Notes: generated by a model not told the origin, from the letters alone. A DNA stretch of 64,000 nucleotides from Actinoplanes ianthinogenes (GCF_018324205.1 NZ_AP023356.1:7007501-7071500); one strand, 5' to 3'; positions 43,101-50,639 are shown, counted from the first letter of the stretch. A program made the numbers and translations.

Positions 43101-43451
43101 ACTGTGATCGGTGTACTGCTCCAGCAGCAGCGCGACCTTCTTCAGCCGGTCCGTCCCGTACGCCGACTCCAGGGCGGCCAGCAGCATCCCGCGCAGTTCC
43201 GCCTCGACCTCGTACAGCCCGTCCCCGACCTCCTGGAACATGGCCGAGTTCAGCAGCTCCGCCTCCACCTCGTGACCGAGGCTCACCGGCGGATCCAGGA
43301 AGAAGTTGATCCGTAACAGGTGCAGGAACCCGACGTCGAGCACGACCGGCACCGCCGCGTGGCAGGCCAGGTCGAGAGCTCCCGGCGGCAGCCCCGTCCG
43401 CACGTCGTAGAGCACCTGGGTCGCCCGGGAGGACCGGGTCCACGCGCTCAC
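40164..43451 (-). CDS. EccC/FtsK-like protein with three P-loop ATPase domains
   Basis: A 1,095-residue cytoplasmic protein. The first 300 residues are mostly helical, with AAVPVVLDVGFLHLLRINFFLD and EAELLNSAMFQEVGDGLYEVEAELRG, a region I associate with conflict-type NTPase systems. Three RecA-like units follow. Their Walker A motifs are GIPGSGRS (about 320), GGAGSGTS (about 615) and GAAEAGRT (about 885); the Walker B motifs are FIVCDE, VFLVLDD and LFVLVDD. This is the EccC pattern of type VII secretion, with two degenerate units, but without membrane helices and with no ESX genes nearby. GTG at 43451 overlaps the vWA stop. Peptide recognition or threading for the protease is possible. Confidence 0.82.
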   Translation of the reverse strand: MSAWTRSSRATQVLYDVRTGLPPGALDLACHAAVPVVLDVGFLHLLRINFFLDPPVSLGHEVEAELLNSAMFQEVGDGLYEVEAELRGMLLAALESAYGTDRLKKVALLLEQYTDHSDPWSPRELDFAQRLTALSMINPGRAADWLEFAQQATAGSDQLGREWFVAMRERLDRQESRPDSLAYRQAELLDELASFEGPPGVDALTELGRLSLLPGVDLTAVLRALDELEVDDGSEFGVTLQRIRATLAGLAPAAEPVARRASLDDEFSLLELLGIEDLSAARISALWNQGATPLFVSFGLDENGATVNLVPASGDPHALIVGIPGSGRSELLRTLVLSLALYYSPEQVRLLLIDSHGSALFNEMDRLPHTTGLVVNPAGDPALLDRLLEVIDGELDRRRANYRSLTALPHLFIVCDEIVSLLNANPEAEERILAVARDGPALNICLILATQSVQRDQLRGLDGELTWRIALAGGSTAESEAVLGSAAARDLPGEPGFGLLRHGGDQQLTRFRAAYVSGPVSAPGGGRPRRLAEVAVNLLSGMADPVPRIWLPPLGGPGSLDAMDPVTIDVERGLQFVHRSDRPALTVPIGIVDLPREGRRDLLTLDFGGDAYHVGIVGGAGSGTSAALRTVVLALALSHTPEEVQIYCLSPEPGTFDELRDLPHVGGVFDRRNPDGVKATLDKIIYLFRQRHRQHGGLAFPRDLRHGGHGHVFLVLDDPAALRASALEALSELVRGRIGHGIHLVAGGSRWQDLPMPPSGLPESQLELRLDRPDTSAINARAAARVPAHWPGHGITRPASPSTAVRHFVIAQPDLTRTPTAQVVNLAAVGWPGRGAPRIEVLPNSFMFAELTAELGLAGRIPIGLRELDNGRMEVDTEKHPSFLVFGAAEAGRTTFLWNWATWLIRRWTPLQARMLVIDYGRGLVRLADAEHVLGYAVSASHAMTLVRQMADALTHRLPGPEITPEELRTRSWWTGPELFVLVDDYELVASAPGNPLAPLVDLLPHARDIGLHLVLARRTGGAREARLTDPVLQQLRETDAPGLVMSGDPADGALIGNVRPEPMPPGRARFVVPGEPTQWVQLARRIWPDQEDPA

Positions 43452-44629
43452 AGCGGCCGCTCCGTCCGGCCCGGCCGTCCGCGCAGCACGTCGACCGCCC
43501 GGTGCAGTCCCTCGGTGGTGAGCCCGGACATCGGCACGTGCCGGGCCAGCTGCTCGGCCGTGCTCCCGGCCCACCGGGACACCGGCACCGGGTTGATCCA
43601 GGCGACCGGGCAGTGCGCCGAATACCACGCCTTGACCAGGGACAAGGACCCGAGCAGCCGGGTCGTCCGCAGGCTGCCGCGGGCCGCCCCGGCGTCGCTG
43701 ACGATCGCCACCGCGGTGCCCGGCGCGGTCTGCTCCAGCACCCTGGCGAACGGCACCGGCTCGGTCAGGTCCGGGTCGGCGTGCACCAGCCCGGTCCGCA
43801 ACGGCGGGATCCGGGTCAGCACCGCGTCGACCGCCGGGCTGAACGGGTCGGGCAACTGGTCCAGCAGCGCGCTGTCCACCCGCTTGCCCGGCAGGTTGTG
43901 GAAGTACCAGGTGGTGATCGCGTCGAGCCGCCCGGCGCTGCGGATGGCCCGGATCAGGTGGTCGACGTACGCGGCGTACGGCGTCATCGAGCCCTGCCGG
44001 TCCACCAGCAGGAGCAGCCGCGCGGTGTTCCGGCGGGCGGGCATCATGACCGGGGCCTGCACGAGACCCGTCCGGCCGTACCGGTCAAGGGTTGCCTCAA
44101 GATCCACCTCGATCGGTGGTCCCTGCCGCACCGGGCGGCGCAGCCGCCGCCAGATCTGCGCGATCTCGCGCGCGGTGAGCGGGAAGCGGGGCGTGACCGC
44201 GAGCGTCGAGTCGAACTCGCCGGTGCTCGGCGGCGGCACCGTCATCCCGGTCAGCCGCTGCACTACCGGCCGGGCCGGAGTCTCGGGCGCCGGCTGCGGA
44301 GAGGTCTCGGGCGCGGGCTCCGGGCGCGGCTCACCGGCCGGGATCTCGACCGGCGGTTCCGCGGCGCGTGGCGGGACAGCGGCCACCCCGGACTGCCACA
44401 CCGGCAGGTCGGCGCCGGCCAGCACGGTCCGGACCAGGTCCCGCTCGTCCAGCGACTTCGCCCAGAGCGCCACGCACAGCTCGGTGAAGTCCGCGGTCGA
44501 GGCCACCCCGAAGCCGGCGCCGAGCGCGGACCGCAGCGCCAGGTAGTCGTCCACCCCGATCGGCAGACCGCGCCGGCGCAGCCGGGTGACCAGGTCGACC
44601 AGGAACGGCGGCAGGGCCGCGCCGGTCAT
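43448..44629 (-). CDS. vWA-domain protein (MoxR partner)
   Basis: A 393-residue protein. The N-terminus (1-80) is helical, with FLVDLVTRLRRRGLPIGVDDYLAL as in CoxE/MoxR-partner proteins. About 85-120 is a Pro/Glu-rich linker. The vWA domain begins near 203 with LLLLVDRQGSM, so the MIDAS is D210-x-Q212-x-S214, with Gln replacing the usual first Ser. The later TAPGTAVAIVSDAGAARG carries the third MIDAS Asp. vWA proteins pair with MoxR ATPases in metal-insertion and remodelling machines. The ATG overlaps the MoxR stop by 4 bases and its own stop overlaps the EccC-like start, so stoichiometric translation is expected. Confidence 0.85.
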   Translation of the reverse strand: MTGAALPPFLVDLVTRLRRRGLPIGVDDYLALRSALGAGFGVASTADFTELCVALWAKSLDERDLVRTVLAGADLPVWQSGVAAVPPRAAEPPVEIPAGEPRPEPAPETSPQPAPETPARPVVQRLTGMTVPPPSTGEFDSTLAVTPRFPLTAREIAQIWRRLRRPVRQGPPIEVDLEATLDRYGRTGLVQAPVMMPARRNTARLLLLVDRQGSMTPYAAYVDHLIRAIRSAGRLDAITTWYFHNLPGKRVDSALLDQLPDPFSPAVDAVLTRIPPLRTGLVHADPDLTEPVPFARVLEQTAPGTAVAIVSDAGAARGSLRTTRLLGSLSLVKAWYSAHCPVAWINPVPVSRWAGSTAEQLARHVPMSGLTTEGLHRAVDVLRGRPGRTERPL

Positions 44630-45573
44630 GGCGGGGACACCCGGCCGCGTGCCCGGACCTGATCCGGCAGGTGCTTGACCAGGGCGCCGAGATACGGCAG
44701 CTGGTCCACCCGGTCCGCCGGGACCGCCATGGCCTTGAGGAACCCGGCCCAGTCGAGCAGCTCGCTCAGCCCCGGCCGCCGGGTGAAGTCGACCTCGCCG
44801 AGCCGCTGCGCCACCCGGACGACCGCCTCCCGCAGGTCCGGGCCGTCGATGCCGTGCAGCGCCAGGATGGCGTCGAGCTCCGCCGGGTCGGCCGGGAACT
44901 CCAGGTAGTGGAAGACGCAACGGCGCAGGAAGGCGCCGGGCAGCGTCTTCTCCTCGTTGTTCGTGACCACGATGATCGGGCGCAGGTCGGGACGGTCCGG
45001 CGGCACCGCGTACCGTTGGCCGGGGTCCTCCTCGACGCTGAACGCCAGCTCGTCCAGCTCGTGCAGCAGATCGTTGGGGAAATCCAGGTCGGCCTTGTCG
45101 ATCTCGTCGATCAGCAGCACCGAGCGGCGCTGGTGCTCGGCGCGGGCGATCACCCGGCCGAGCGGGCCGAGCCGCAGATAGGGCCGCACATCCTGGGCCG
45201 CGGGCAGGTGCAGATGCACGTCGTGCAGGCGGCGGACCGCGTCGTAGGTGTAGAGCAGGTCGCGGCCACGGCTGGTGGATTTCACGTACGCCCGCTCCAG
45301 CGGCAGCCCGAGCGCATAGGCCACCGCGTGCGCCACCCGGGTCTTGCCGACGCCCGGGTCACCCTGGAGCAGCAGCGGGCGGCCCAGCCCGATCGCCAGA
45401 TTCACCGCCTCGGCGAGCCGGGGCGCGAACCGGTACGGCTCCCGCTGCACCTCCCGCACCGGCGGATCGGTCACCGCGATCGGCGCCGCGACGTCCTCGA
45501 TCTCCCGGGACGGCGGTAGCTTCTCCTCGGCGTCGAACCAGACCGAGGTGTCAACGCGATGCCGCGTCTGCAC
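44626..45573 (-). CDS. MoxR-family AAA+ ATPase
   Basis: A 315-residue AAA+ protein. Walker A is GDPGVGKT (71-78), Walker B is SVLLIDEIDKAD, sensor 1 is IIVVTNNEEKTLP with the Asn-Asn pair, and the arginine finger is in FLRRCVFHYL. The pore-side insert and helical lid continue to the C-terminus. MoxR proteins form hexamers and work with vWA partners to remodel targets. GTG at 45573 is preceded by GGAGGGG at 8 bases. It overlaps the upstream EAD1 gene by 23 bases and the vWA gene by 4. In the conflict-system model this is the ATP-driven switch. Confidence 0.88.
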   Translation of the reverse strand: MQTRHRVDTSVWFDAEEKLPPSREIEDVAAPIAVTDPPVREVQREPYRFAPRLAEAVNLAIGLGRPLLLQGDPGVGKTRVAHAVAYALGLPLERAYVKSTSRGRDLLYTYDAVRRLHDVHLHLPAAQDVRPYLRLGPLGRVIARAEHQRRSVLLIDEIDKADLDFPNDLLHELDELAFSVEEDPGQRYAVPPDRPDLRPIIVVTNNEEKTLPGAFLRRCVFHYLEFPADPAELDAILALHGIDGPDLREAVVRVAQRLGEVDFTRRPGLSELLDWAGFLKAMAVPADRVDQLPYLGALVKHLPDQVRARGRVSPP

Positions 45574-46600
45574 GACCCAACCCCTCCAAATGCCGCCGGA
45601 ACTCGTCCGGCGTCTGCCGGGCCCGGCGCGTCGTCTTGTCGATCTCCTCAAGGAGCAGCCGGATGTCCAGCTCGGCGCCGATCGACGCCTCTCGCTCCAG
45701 GTGCGCGCCCCACGAGTCGGCCAGCGCCGGTGGCCAGCCCCGCCGCGACACCACCTCCTGGGTCCACAGATAGATGTCCTCCTGCTGCACCGCCGGGGGC
45801 GGCAGGCGCTCCACGTCCGGTGGATAGTCGCCGGTGTCCCTGCGCAGGCCGCCGGTGAACAGCACCACGAACCGGTGCCGCGGCACCCCGGCCTGGGCAC
45901 ACAGCCCGCGCCAGAACGCCGCGAGCGTGGTGACCGGCGCGCCCTCGGTCTGCACCCGACAGATCACGTTCACGTACTCCAGGTCGGGCAGGTAACGCAG
46001 CGCGTGCTTGATTTGCCGGTCCACCGGATACAGATCCGGGCGCAGGCTGAGCGGATCCTTGCACTCGCTCTCGCCCAGCGAGTGCGGCAGCCAGGCGACG
46101 AGCTTCTCGACGACCGTGGGGTCGGCGTCGTGCACACCGAACCCGAGCACCGCGCGGTGCACCCGGCGCCGGACCTCGTTCACCCGGTTCTTCAGCGGCG
46201 CCAGGTCGAAGAAGGTGGAGTCGAGCAGCCGATGGTCGACCGGCGGCGGCGGAATCGCCGGCGCCGGCCCGCCGGACCAATTCTGGCCGGCCCACCGCTG
46301 CACCGCGGCGTTGTCCGCCCGGTCGGTGAGGAACTGGTCGACCAGGTCGGGCAGCCAGCCCTGCGTCCTGGCCGTACGGATCACCGTGAAGATCACCTCG
46401 GACATGCCGACATTGCCCACGTAGGTCGACAGATCCCGGTCCAGCCGGAAGAGAAAGAGCTCCTCCAGCGGCTGCCGGTCGACGTAGGCGTCGCACATGA
46501 CCTCGGCGAGCTCGCGCAACTGCGGTCCGGTGAGATTGCGGATCCTGCGACAGTAGAGCCCCGATGAATACCTGGGCAAGGCCGCCCGCGACCGGTCCAC
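45551..46600 (-). CDS. EAD1 protein with a probable inactive-STAND (iSTAND) C-terminal domain
   Basis: A 349-residue cytoplasmic protein, first gene of the operon. Residues about 24-95 are EAD1: LTGPQLRELAEVMCDAYVDR, LFRLDRDLSTYVG, VIFTVIRTARTQGWLPDLVDQFL. The rest has FFDLAPLKNRVNEVRRRV, NVICRVQTEGAPVTTLAAFWRGLC, FVVLFTGGLRR, LWTQEVVSRRGWPPALADSWG and a terminal helix. I read it as the P-loop-less STAND-like domain often attached to EADs; the iSTAND call is from memory of the family pattern. EAD1-EAD1 contact would recruit the trypsin-like effector encoded at the far end. GTG at 46600 is the best start (TTG at 46579 is possible), only 20 bases from the divergent lpdA start. Confidence 0.8.
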   Translation of the reverse strand: MDRSRAALPRYSSGLYCRRIRNLTGPQLRELAEVMCDAYVDRQPLEELFLFRLDRDLSTYVGNVGMSEVIFTVIRTARTQGWLPDLVDQFLTDRADNAAVQRWAGQNWSGGPAPAIPPPPVDHRLLDSTFFDLAPLKNRVNEVRRRVHRAVLGFGVHDADPTVVEKLVAWLPHSLGESECKDPLSLRPDLYPVDRQIKHALRYLPDLEYVNVICRVQTEGAPVTTLAAFWRGLCAQAGVPRHRFVVLFTGGLRRDTGDYPPDVERLPPPAVQQEDIYLWTQEVVSRRGWPPALADSWGAHLEREASIGAELDIRLLLEEIDKTTRRARQTPDEFRRHLEGLGRADAASR

Positions 46601-46607
46601 TGCGGAC

Positions 46608-46613
46608 TAGGGT
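46608..46613 (+). promoter_or_regulatory. -10 box for lpdA
   Basis: TAGGGT ends 8 bases before the ATG at 46621, close to leaderless spacing. It lies within the 20-base gap to the divergent EAD1 gene. Confidence 0.5.
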
Positions 46614-46620
46614 CGGCGGC

Positions 46621-48000
46621 ATGGCCGAACATTTCGATCTTGTCGTGCTGGGCGCCGGGCCGGGCGGTTACGTGGCCGCCATCCGTGCCGCCCAGCTCGG
46701 GCTCTCCACCGCCGTCGTCGAGGAGAAGTACTGGGGCGGCGTCTGTCTCAACGTCGGCTGCATCCCGTCGAAGGCGCTGCTGCGCAACGCCGAACTGGCA
46801 CACATCTTCACCCACGAGGCGAAGACGTTCGGCATCGACGGCACGGTCACCTTCGACTACGGGGTCGCGCACCGGCGCAGCCGTACTGTGGCCGACGGCC
46901 GGGTCAAGGGCGTGCACTACCTGATGAAGAAGAACGGGATCACCGAGATCCAGGGGCGCGGCGTCTTCACCGACGCGAGCACGCTGCGGGTCGGGGACCG
47001 GCAGGTCACCTTCGACCACTGCATCCTGGCCACCGGGTCGAGCACCCGGCTGATCCCGGGCACCACCGTCACCGACCGGGTGGTCACCTACGAGGAGCAG
47101 ATCCTCGACCCGGAGCTGCCGGGCAGCATCATCGTGGTGGGTGCCGGCGCGATCGGCGTGGAGTTCGCGTACGTCCTGCGCAACTACGGCGTCGAGGTGA
47201 CCATCGTGGAGTTCCTCGACCGGATGCTGCCGCTGGAGGACGAGGACGTCTCCAAGGAGCTGCTCCGGCAGTACCGCAAGCTCGGCGTCGACGTGCGGCT
47301 CGGCGCGAAGGTGGAGAGCATCGAGGAGCGGGCCGACGCGGTGCGGGTCACCGTCTCGCGCAACGGCAAGACCGAGGTGCTGGAGGCCGACAAGGTGCTC
47401 CAGGCGATCGGCTTCGCGCCCAACGTCGATGGTTACGGCCTGGAGACCACCGGTGTCACGCTCACCGAGCGGGGCGCGGTCGAGGTGGACGAGCACTGCC
47501 GCACCAACGTCCCGGGCATCTTCGCCATCGGCGACGTCACCGCCAAGCTGATGCTCGCGCACACCGCCGAGGCGATGGGCATCGTGGCGGCCGAGACCAT
47601 CGCGGGCGCCGAGACGATGTCGCTCGACTACCGGATGATCCCGCGCGCCACCTACTGCCAGCCGCAGGTGGCGAGCTTCGGCTGGACCGAGGCGCAGGCC
47701 CGCGAGCAGGGCTTCGACGTCAGGGTGGCGAAGTTCCCGTTCACCGCGAACGGCAAGGCGCACGGCCTCGGCGACGCCACCGGCTTCGTCAAGATCATCA
47801 GTGACGCTCGTTACGGGGAACTGCTCGGCGCCCACCTGATCGGCCCGGACGTCACCGAGCTGCTGCCCGAGCTGACCCTGGCCCAGCAGTGGGACCTGAC
47901 GGTCACCGAGGTGGCCCGCAACGTGCACGCCCACCCGACCCTGGGCGAAGCCGTCAAGGAAGCGATCCACGGCCTCGCCGGCCACATGATCAACTTCTGA
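46621..48000 (+). CDS. lpdA: dihydrolipoyl dehydrogenase
   Basis: A 459-residue FAD-dependent disulfide reductase that reoxidises dihydrolipoamide of 2-oxoacid dehydrogenase complexes with NAD+. It has the FAD motif LVVLGAGPGGYVAAIRAAQLG, the redox disulfide in GGVCLNVGCIPSKA, the NAD motif IIVVGAGAIGVEFA, FAD motif 2 in GIFAIGDVTAKLMLAHTAE, and the His-Glu active-site pair in HAHPTLGEAVKEA. The length is standard. It has its own near-leaderless promoter and a GC-rich terminator, and does not look functionally tied to the divergent conflict-type operon. Confidence 0.95.
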   Translation: MAEHFDLVVLGAGPGGYVAAIRAAQLGLSTAVVEEKYWGGVCLNVGCIPSKALLRNAELAHIFTHEAKTFGIDGTVTFDYGVAHRRSRTVADGRVKGVHYLMKKNGITEIQGRGVFTDASTLRVGDRQVTFDHCILATGSSTRLIPGTTVTDRVVTYEEQILDPELPGSIIVVGAGAIGVEFAYVLRNYGVEVTIVEFLDRMLPLEDEDVSKELLRQYRKLGVDVRLGAKVESIEERADAVRVTVSRNGKTEVLEADKVLQAIGFAPNVDGYGLETTGVTLTERGAVEVDEHCRTNVPGIFAIGDVTAKLMLAHTAEAMGIVAAETIAGAETMSLDYRMIPRATYCQPQVASFGWTEAQAREQGFDVRVAKFPFTANGKAHGLGDATGFVKIISDARYGELLGAHLIGPDVTELLPELTLAQQWDLTVTEVARNVHAHPTLGEAVKEAIHGLAGHMINF

Positions 48001-48009
48001 CCCGCCGCG

Positions 48010-48042
48010 CCGCCCGGGGCCCGCCCGCCGCGCCCCGGGCGG
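48010..48042 (+). terminator. terminator of lpdA
   Basis: CCGCCCGGGGC and GCCCCGGGCGG form an 11-bp stem around an 11-base loop, 10 bases after the stop. Confidence 0.6.
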
Positions 48043-48165
48043 TCGCGTGGTCCGCGCGGCGTAGGCCGCCCGGCCCATTCCCGCCGGAAGTACCGCGTCC
48101 GCGGTACCCCGCAATGCCTCCCTGCGGATGACGACCAACGCTCGCCGTTCCGGAACGCTGAACCG

Positions 48166-49497
48166 GTGACCGTGATCGCCCAGCCGGCCCCAGCCCCGGC
48201 CCCACCCGGCGTCCCGCCCACACGCGAACTCCCCGCTGCCGACGGCGGGGAGGACGACGATTCCGATCGAGCGCCGGTGTCCGGAACGGGCCGGCGCCGG
48301 CTGCGCTATCTCCTGATCGTGCTGGTGGCCGCGGTAGCGATCGGCACTCTCCGCGGCCGGCTGCCGGACCCGGCCGACTTCCTCGGCGCGCTGCGCGCCG
48401 CCGACTGGTGGTGGGCACTGCTGGCGGTCGCCGCCGGATCGCTGTCCCAGTTCGCGTACGCCGAGCAGCAGCGCCGCCTCCTCGCGGCCTTCGACGTCCA
48501 CGTCCCGTCCTGGCGCGCGGTCGCCATGACCTACGTCCGCTCCGCCCTCAGCCTGGCCCTCCCGGCCGGCTCCGCCGCGTCCGCCGCCTACGCCTTCCAG
48601 ACCTACCGCCGGCACGGCGCCACCCCGGCCGTCTCCGCCACCGCCACCCTGCTCTCCGCCGTGGTCACCGTCCTGTCCCTGGTCCTCCTCTGTTCGGCCG
48701 CCTGGTCCGTGCCGGCCACCCTCCTCACCCTGCTGGCCGCCACCCTGCTGTGGCTCCGCCTCCGCTCCCGCCGCCCCGCCGCTCCTTTCCTTTCGCCGCA
48801 GCCCGCCGTCTCCGGCTCACCCGACGTTTCGCCGCAGGCCGCCGCTTCCGGCCTGCCCGACGTTTCGCCGCAGGCCGCCGCTTCCGGCCTGCCCGACGTT
48901 TCGCCGCAGCCCACCGCTTCCGGCCCGCCCGACCTCTCACCCCGGTCCATCGCCTCCGGCCCGCCCGACCTCTCACCCCGGTCCGCCGTCCCTGGCTCAC
49001 CCGGCCGTCGCCGGGGCGCTGGCCGCCTCCGCGCAGCCGGTCGCCGGGTCATCGCGCCGGCCGCCCGTCTCCTGCGCCGGCCCGCCCTGACGCAGGCGCT
49101 GCGGGACGCGCGGGCCGTCCCGCCGGTGACCTGGTTCGCCGTGCTCGTGGCCAGCACGGTCAACTGGCTCCTGGACATGTGCTGCCTGGTCCTCGCGGCC
49201 GCGGCGGTGCACGTCGAGATCCCCTGGCATCGCCTGGCACTGATCTACCTGGCCGTCCAGGTGGTCCGCCAGATCCCGCTGACCCCGGGCGGCATCGGCC
49301 TGATCGAGACCAGCATGCTGGCCGGTCTGATCGCCGCCGGCGCCCCTCAGGTGACCGCCGCAGCCGTTGTCCTGATCTACCGAGCCGTCTCGTTCTGGCT
49401 GATCCTCCCGGCCGGCCTGGCCGCCCACCTGGCCCTCCGCCGCCCCACCCGCATGGATGCCCTCCCGGACGGGGTGGCGCGATTCCGCGAACCCTGA
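48166..49497 (+). CDS. lysylphosphatidylglycerol-synthase-type flippase domain protein with an internal repeat insert
   Basis: A 443-residue membrane protein of the LPG_synthase_TM (UPF0104/AglD) family with about eight helices. Family marks are VRSALSLALPAGSAASAAYAFQTYRRHG and LIYLAVQVVRQIPLTPGGIGLIETSMLAGL. Such proteins move or act on lipid-linked substrates; no aminoacyl-transferase domain is attached. Between helices, about residues 205-280, is a Pro/Ser insert with five copies of a 12-residue PDVSPQAAASGL-type unit, which the family normally lacks. GTG at 48166 is chosen; another GTG lies 6 bases later. Confidence 0.8.
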   Translation: MTVIAQPAPAPAPPGVPPTRELPAADGGEDDDSDRAPVSGTGRRRLRYLLIVLVAAVAIGTLRGRLPDPADFLGALRAADWWWALLAVAAGSLSQFAYAEQQRRLLAAFDVHVPSWRAVAMTYVRSALSLALPAGSAASAAYAFQTYRRHGATPAVSATATLLSAVVTVLSLVLLCSAAWSVPATLLTLLAATLLWLRLRSRRPAAPFLSPQPAVSGSPDVSPQAAASGLPDVSPQAAASGLPDVSPQPTASGPPDLSPRSIASGPPDLSPRSAVPGSPGRRRGAGRLRAAGRRVIAPAARLLRRPALTQALRDARAVPPVTWFAVLVASTVNWLLDMCCLVLAAAAVHVEIPWHRLALIYLAVQVVRQIPLTPGGIGLIETSMLAGLIAAGAPQVTAAAVVLIYRAVSFWLILPAGLAAHLALRRPTRMDALPDGVARFREP

Positions 49498-49518
49498 ACC
49501 GGCGGCTCGGGTTGTGGG

Positions 49519-50133
49519 TCAGGCGCGGTCGAAGTGCTGAACGACGGCGCCGAGACCGAGCGCCAGGGCCGGGCCGGGGAGGCGGGAGTCCGGACCGTAT
49601 CGGCGCCCCGGGTGCTCCCGGTCGACCAGGTCGTTCCAGAGAACCATGACCGGATCGGCGGGCTCGGGCCGCTGGTGGCCGGGTGCGGCGAGCTGGTGGT
49701 CAGCGGCGGGCAGGCGGTGACCGGCGGCATGCAGGAGCCGGGCCAGGTCGTCCTGCTGGCGGAGGCGTTGTTCCTCGAAGATCTTGCTCCACTGCATCAG
49801 CGACAGAGAGCCCTCGATCGAGTCCGGGACCGTTTCGTCGAGCATCGGGAGGGGACGGGCCGCGGCCCAGGCGGCAAGCATGGCGCCGGTCACCGTGTCC
49901 GGGTCGCCGTCCCGGCTGCGGGCCAGCGCGTAGGACAGCAGCGCGGTCGTCTCGACCAGCAGGTGCTGGACCGGAACCGGCCCGGGTGGGTCCAGCCACC
50001 AGTGCTCCGCCTCCAGCAGATCGGCGGTGTGCCGGGTCGCCACCCGCCACCAACCCTCGTCGCCGGCTGCCAAGGCATCGGTGTAGGACCACAGGAAGGT
50101 CACCCTTCCGTGCCTACCAGCGCCGTTGGACAC
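49519..50133 (-). CDS. conserved hypothetical protein
   Basis: A 204-residue soluble protein, mainly helical, with GWWRVATRHTADLLEAEHWWLDPPGP, VQHLLVETTALLSYALARS and a His-rich stretch AGHRLPAADHQLAAPGHQ near 140-155. The fold and function are not recognised. It starts with GTG 3 bases after the stop of the RidA gene and so is coupled to it. It converges on the flippase-like gene with 21 bases between stops. Confidence 0.6.
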   Translation of the reverse strand: MSNGAGRHGRVTFLWSYTDALAAGDEGWWRVATRHTADLLEAEHWWLDPPGPVPVQHLLVETTALLSYALARSRDGDPDTVTGAMLAAWAAARPLPMLDETVPDSIEGSLSLMQWSKIFEEQRLRQQDDLARLLHAAGHRLPAADHQLAAPGHQRPEPADPVMVLWNDLVDREHPGRRYGPDSRLPGPALALGLGAVVQHFDRA

Positions 50134-50136
50134 GAG

Positions 50137-50526
50137 TCAATCACGCGAACGCGTGGCGGCGATCGCCTCGATCGAGATCAGCAGACCGCGCGGCAGAGCA
50201 ACGTTCGCCGGCGCCGACCGGGCCGGCGGTGGTTCCGGCATGTGTCGCGCCAACACCTCGTTGATCAGCGAGAAGTCCTCGACCCGCGCGTAGAAGACAG
50301 TCACCTTGACCAGCTCATCGAGCCCCGACCCGGCCGCGTCGAGAACCGCCCCCAGGTTCCGCAACGCCTGCTCGGTCTGCCCCTCGATGCCGTCCACCGG
50401 CTCCCCGCTCACCGGATCGATCCCCGGCATCCCGGAACAGAACACGAACCCGTTCGCGACGATCGCCTGACTGTACGGCCCGAGCGCCTCCGGCGCGCCC
50501 GCACTGGATACCGCGACTCTCTCCAT
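50137..50526 (-). CDS. RidA-family reactive enamine/imine deaminase
   Basis: A 129-residue protein of the YjgF/YER057c/UK114 family, forming trimers that hydrolyse reactive 2-aminoacrylate-type intermediates. Marks are EALGPYSQAIVANGFVFCSG at the start, IEGQTEQALRNLGAVLDAAGSGLDELVKVTVF in the middle and PARSAPANVALPRGLLISIEAIA near the end, including the catalytic Arg position and the final strand. It is the first gene of a pair with the hypothetical protein at 49519. The ATG at 50526 has only a weak ribosome site. Confidence 0.9.
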   Translation of the reverse strand: MERVAVSSAGAPEALGPYSQAIVANGFVFCSGMPGIDPVSGEPVDGIEGQTEQALRNLGAVLDAAGSGLDELVKVTVFYARVEDFSLINEVLARHMPEPPPARSAPANVALPRGLLISIEAIAATRSRD

Positions 50527-50639
50527 GAACCCCGAGTCTGGCGCACGACCCATCGACAAGCTTTCAACTACCTGACAGCTTCGGCTGGAGAAACCCCGTA
50601 GCCGTGCCCGAGGACCCGGCCCGCCCCGCGATGGCGGGG

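Noticed and set aside
40164..43451. Type VII secretion (ESX) locus
   Set aside because: The EccC-like ATPase has no membrane helices, and no eccB, eccD, mycosin or WXG100 genes are nearby; the neighbours are vWA, MoxR and EAD1 genes.
48166..49497. Lysyl-phosphatidylglycerol synthase (MprF)
   Set aside because: Only the membrane flippase-type domain is present; the aminoacyl-transfer domain is missing.
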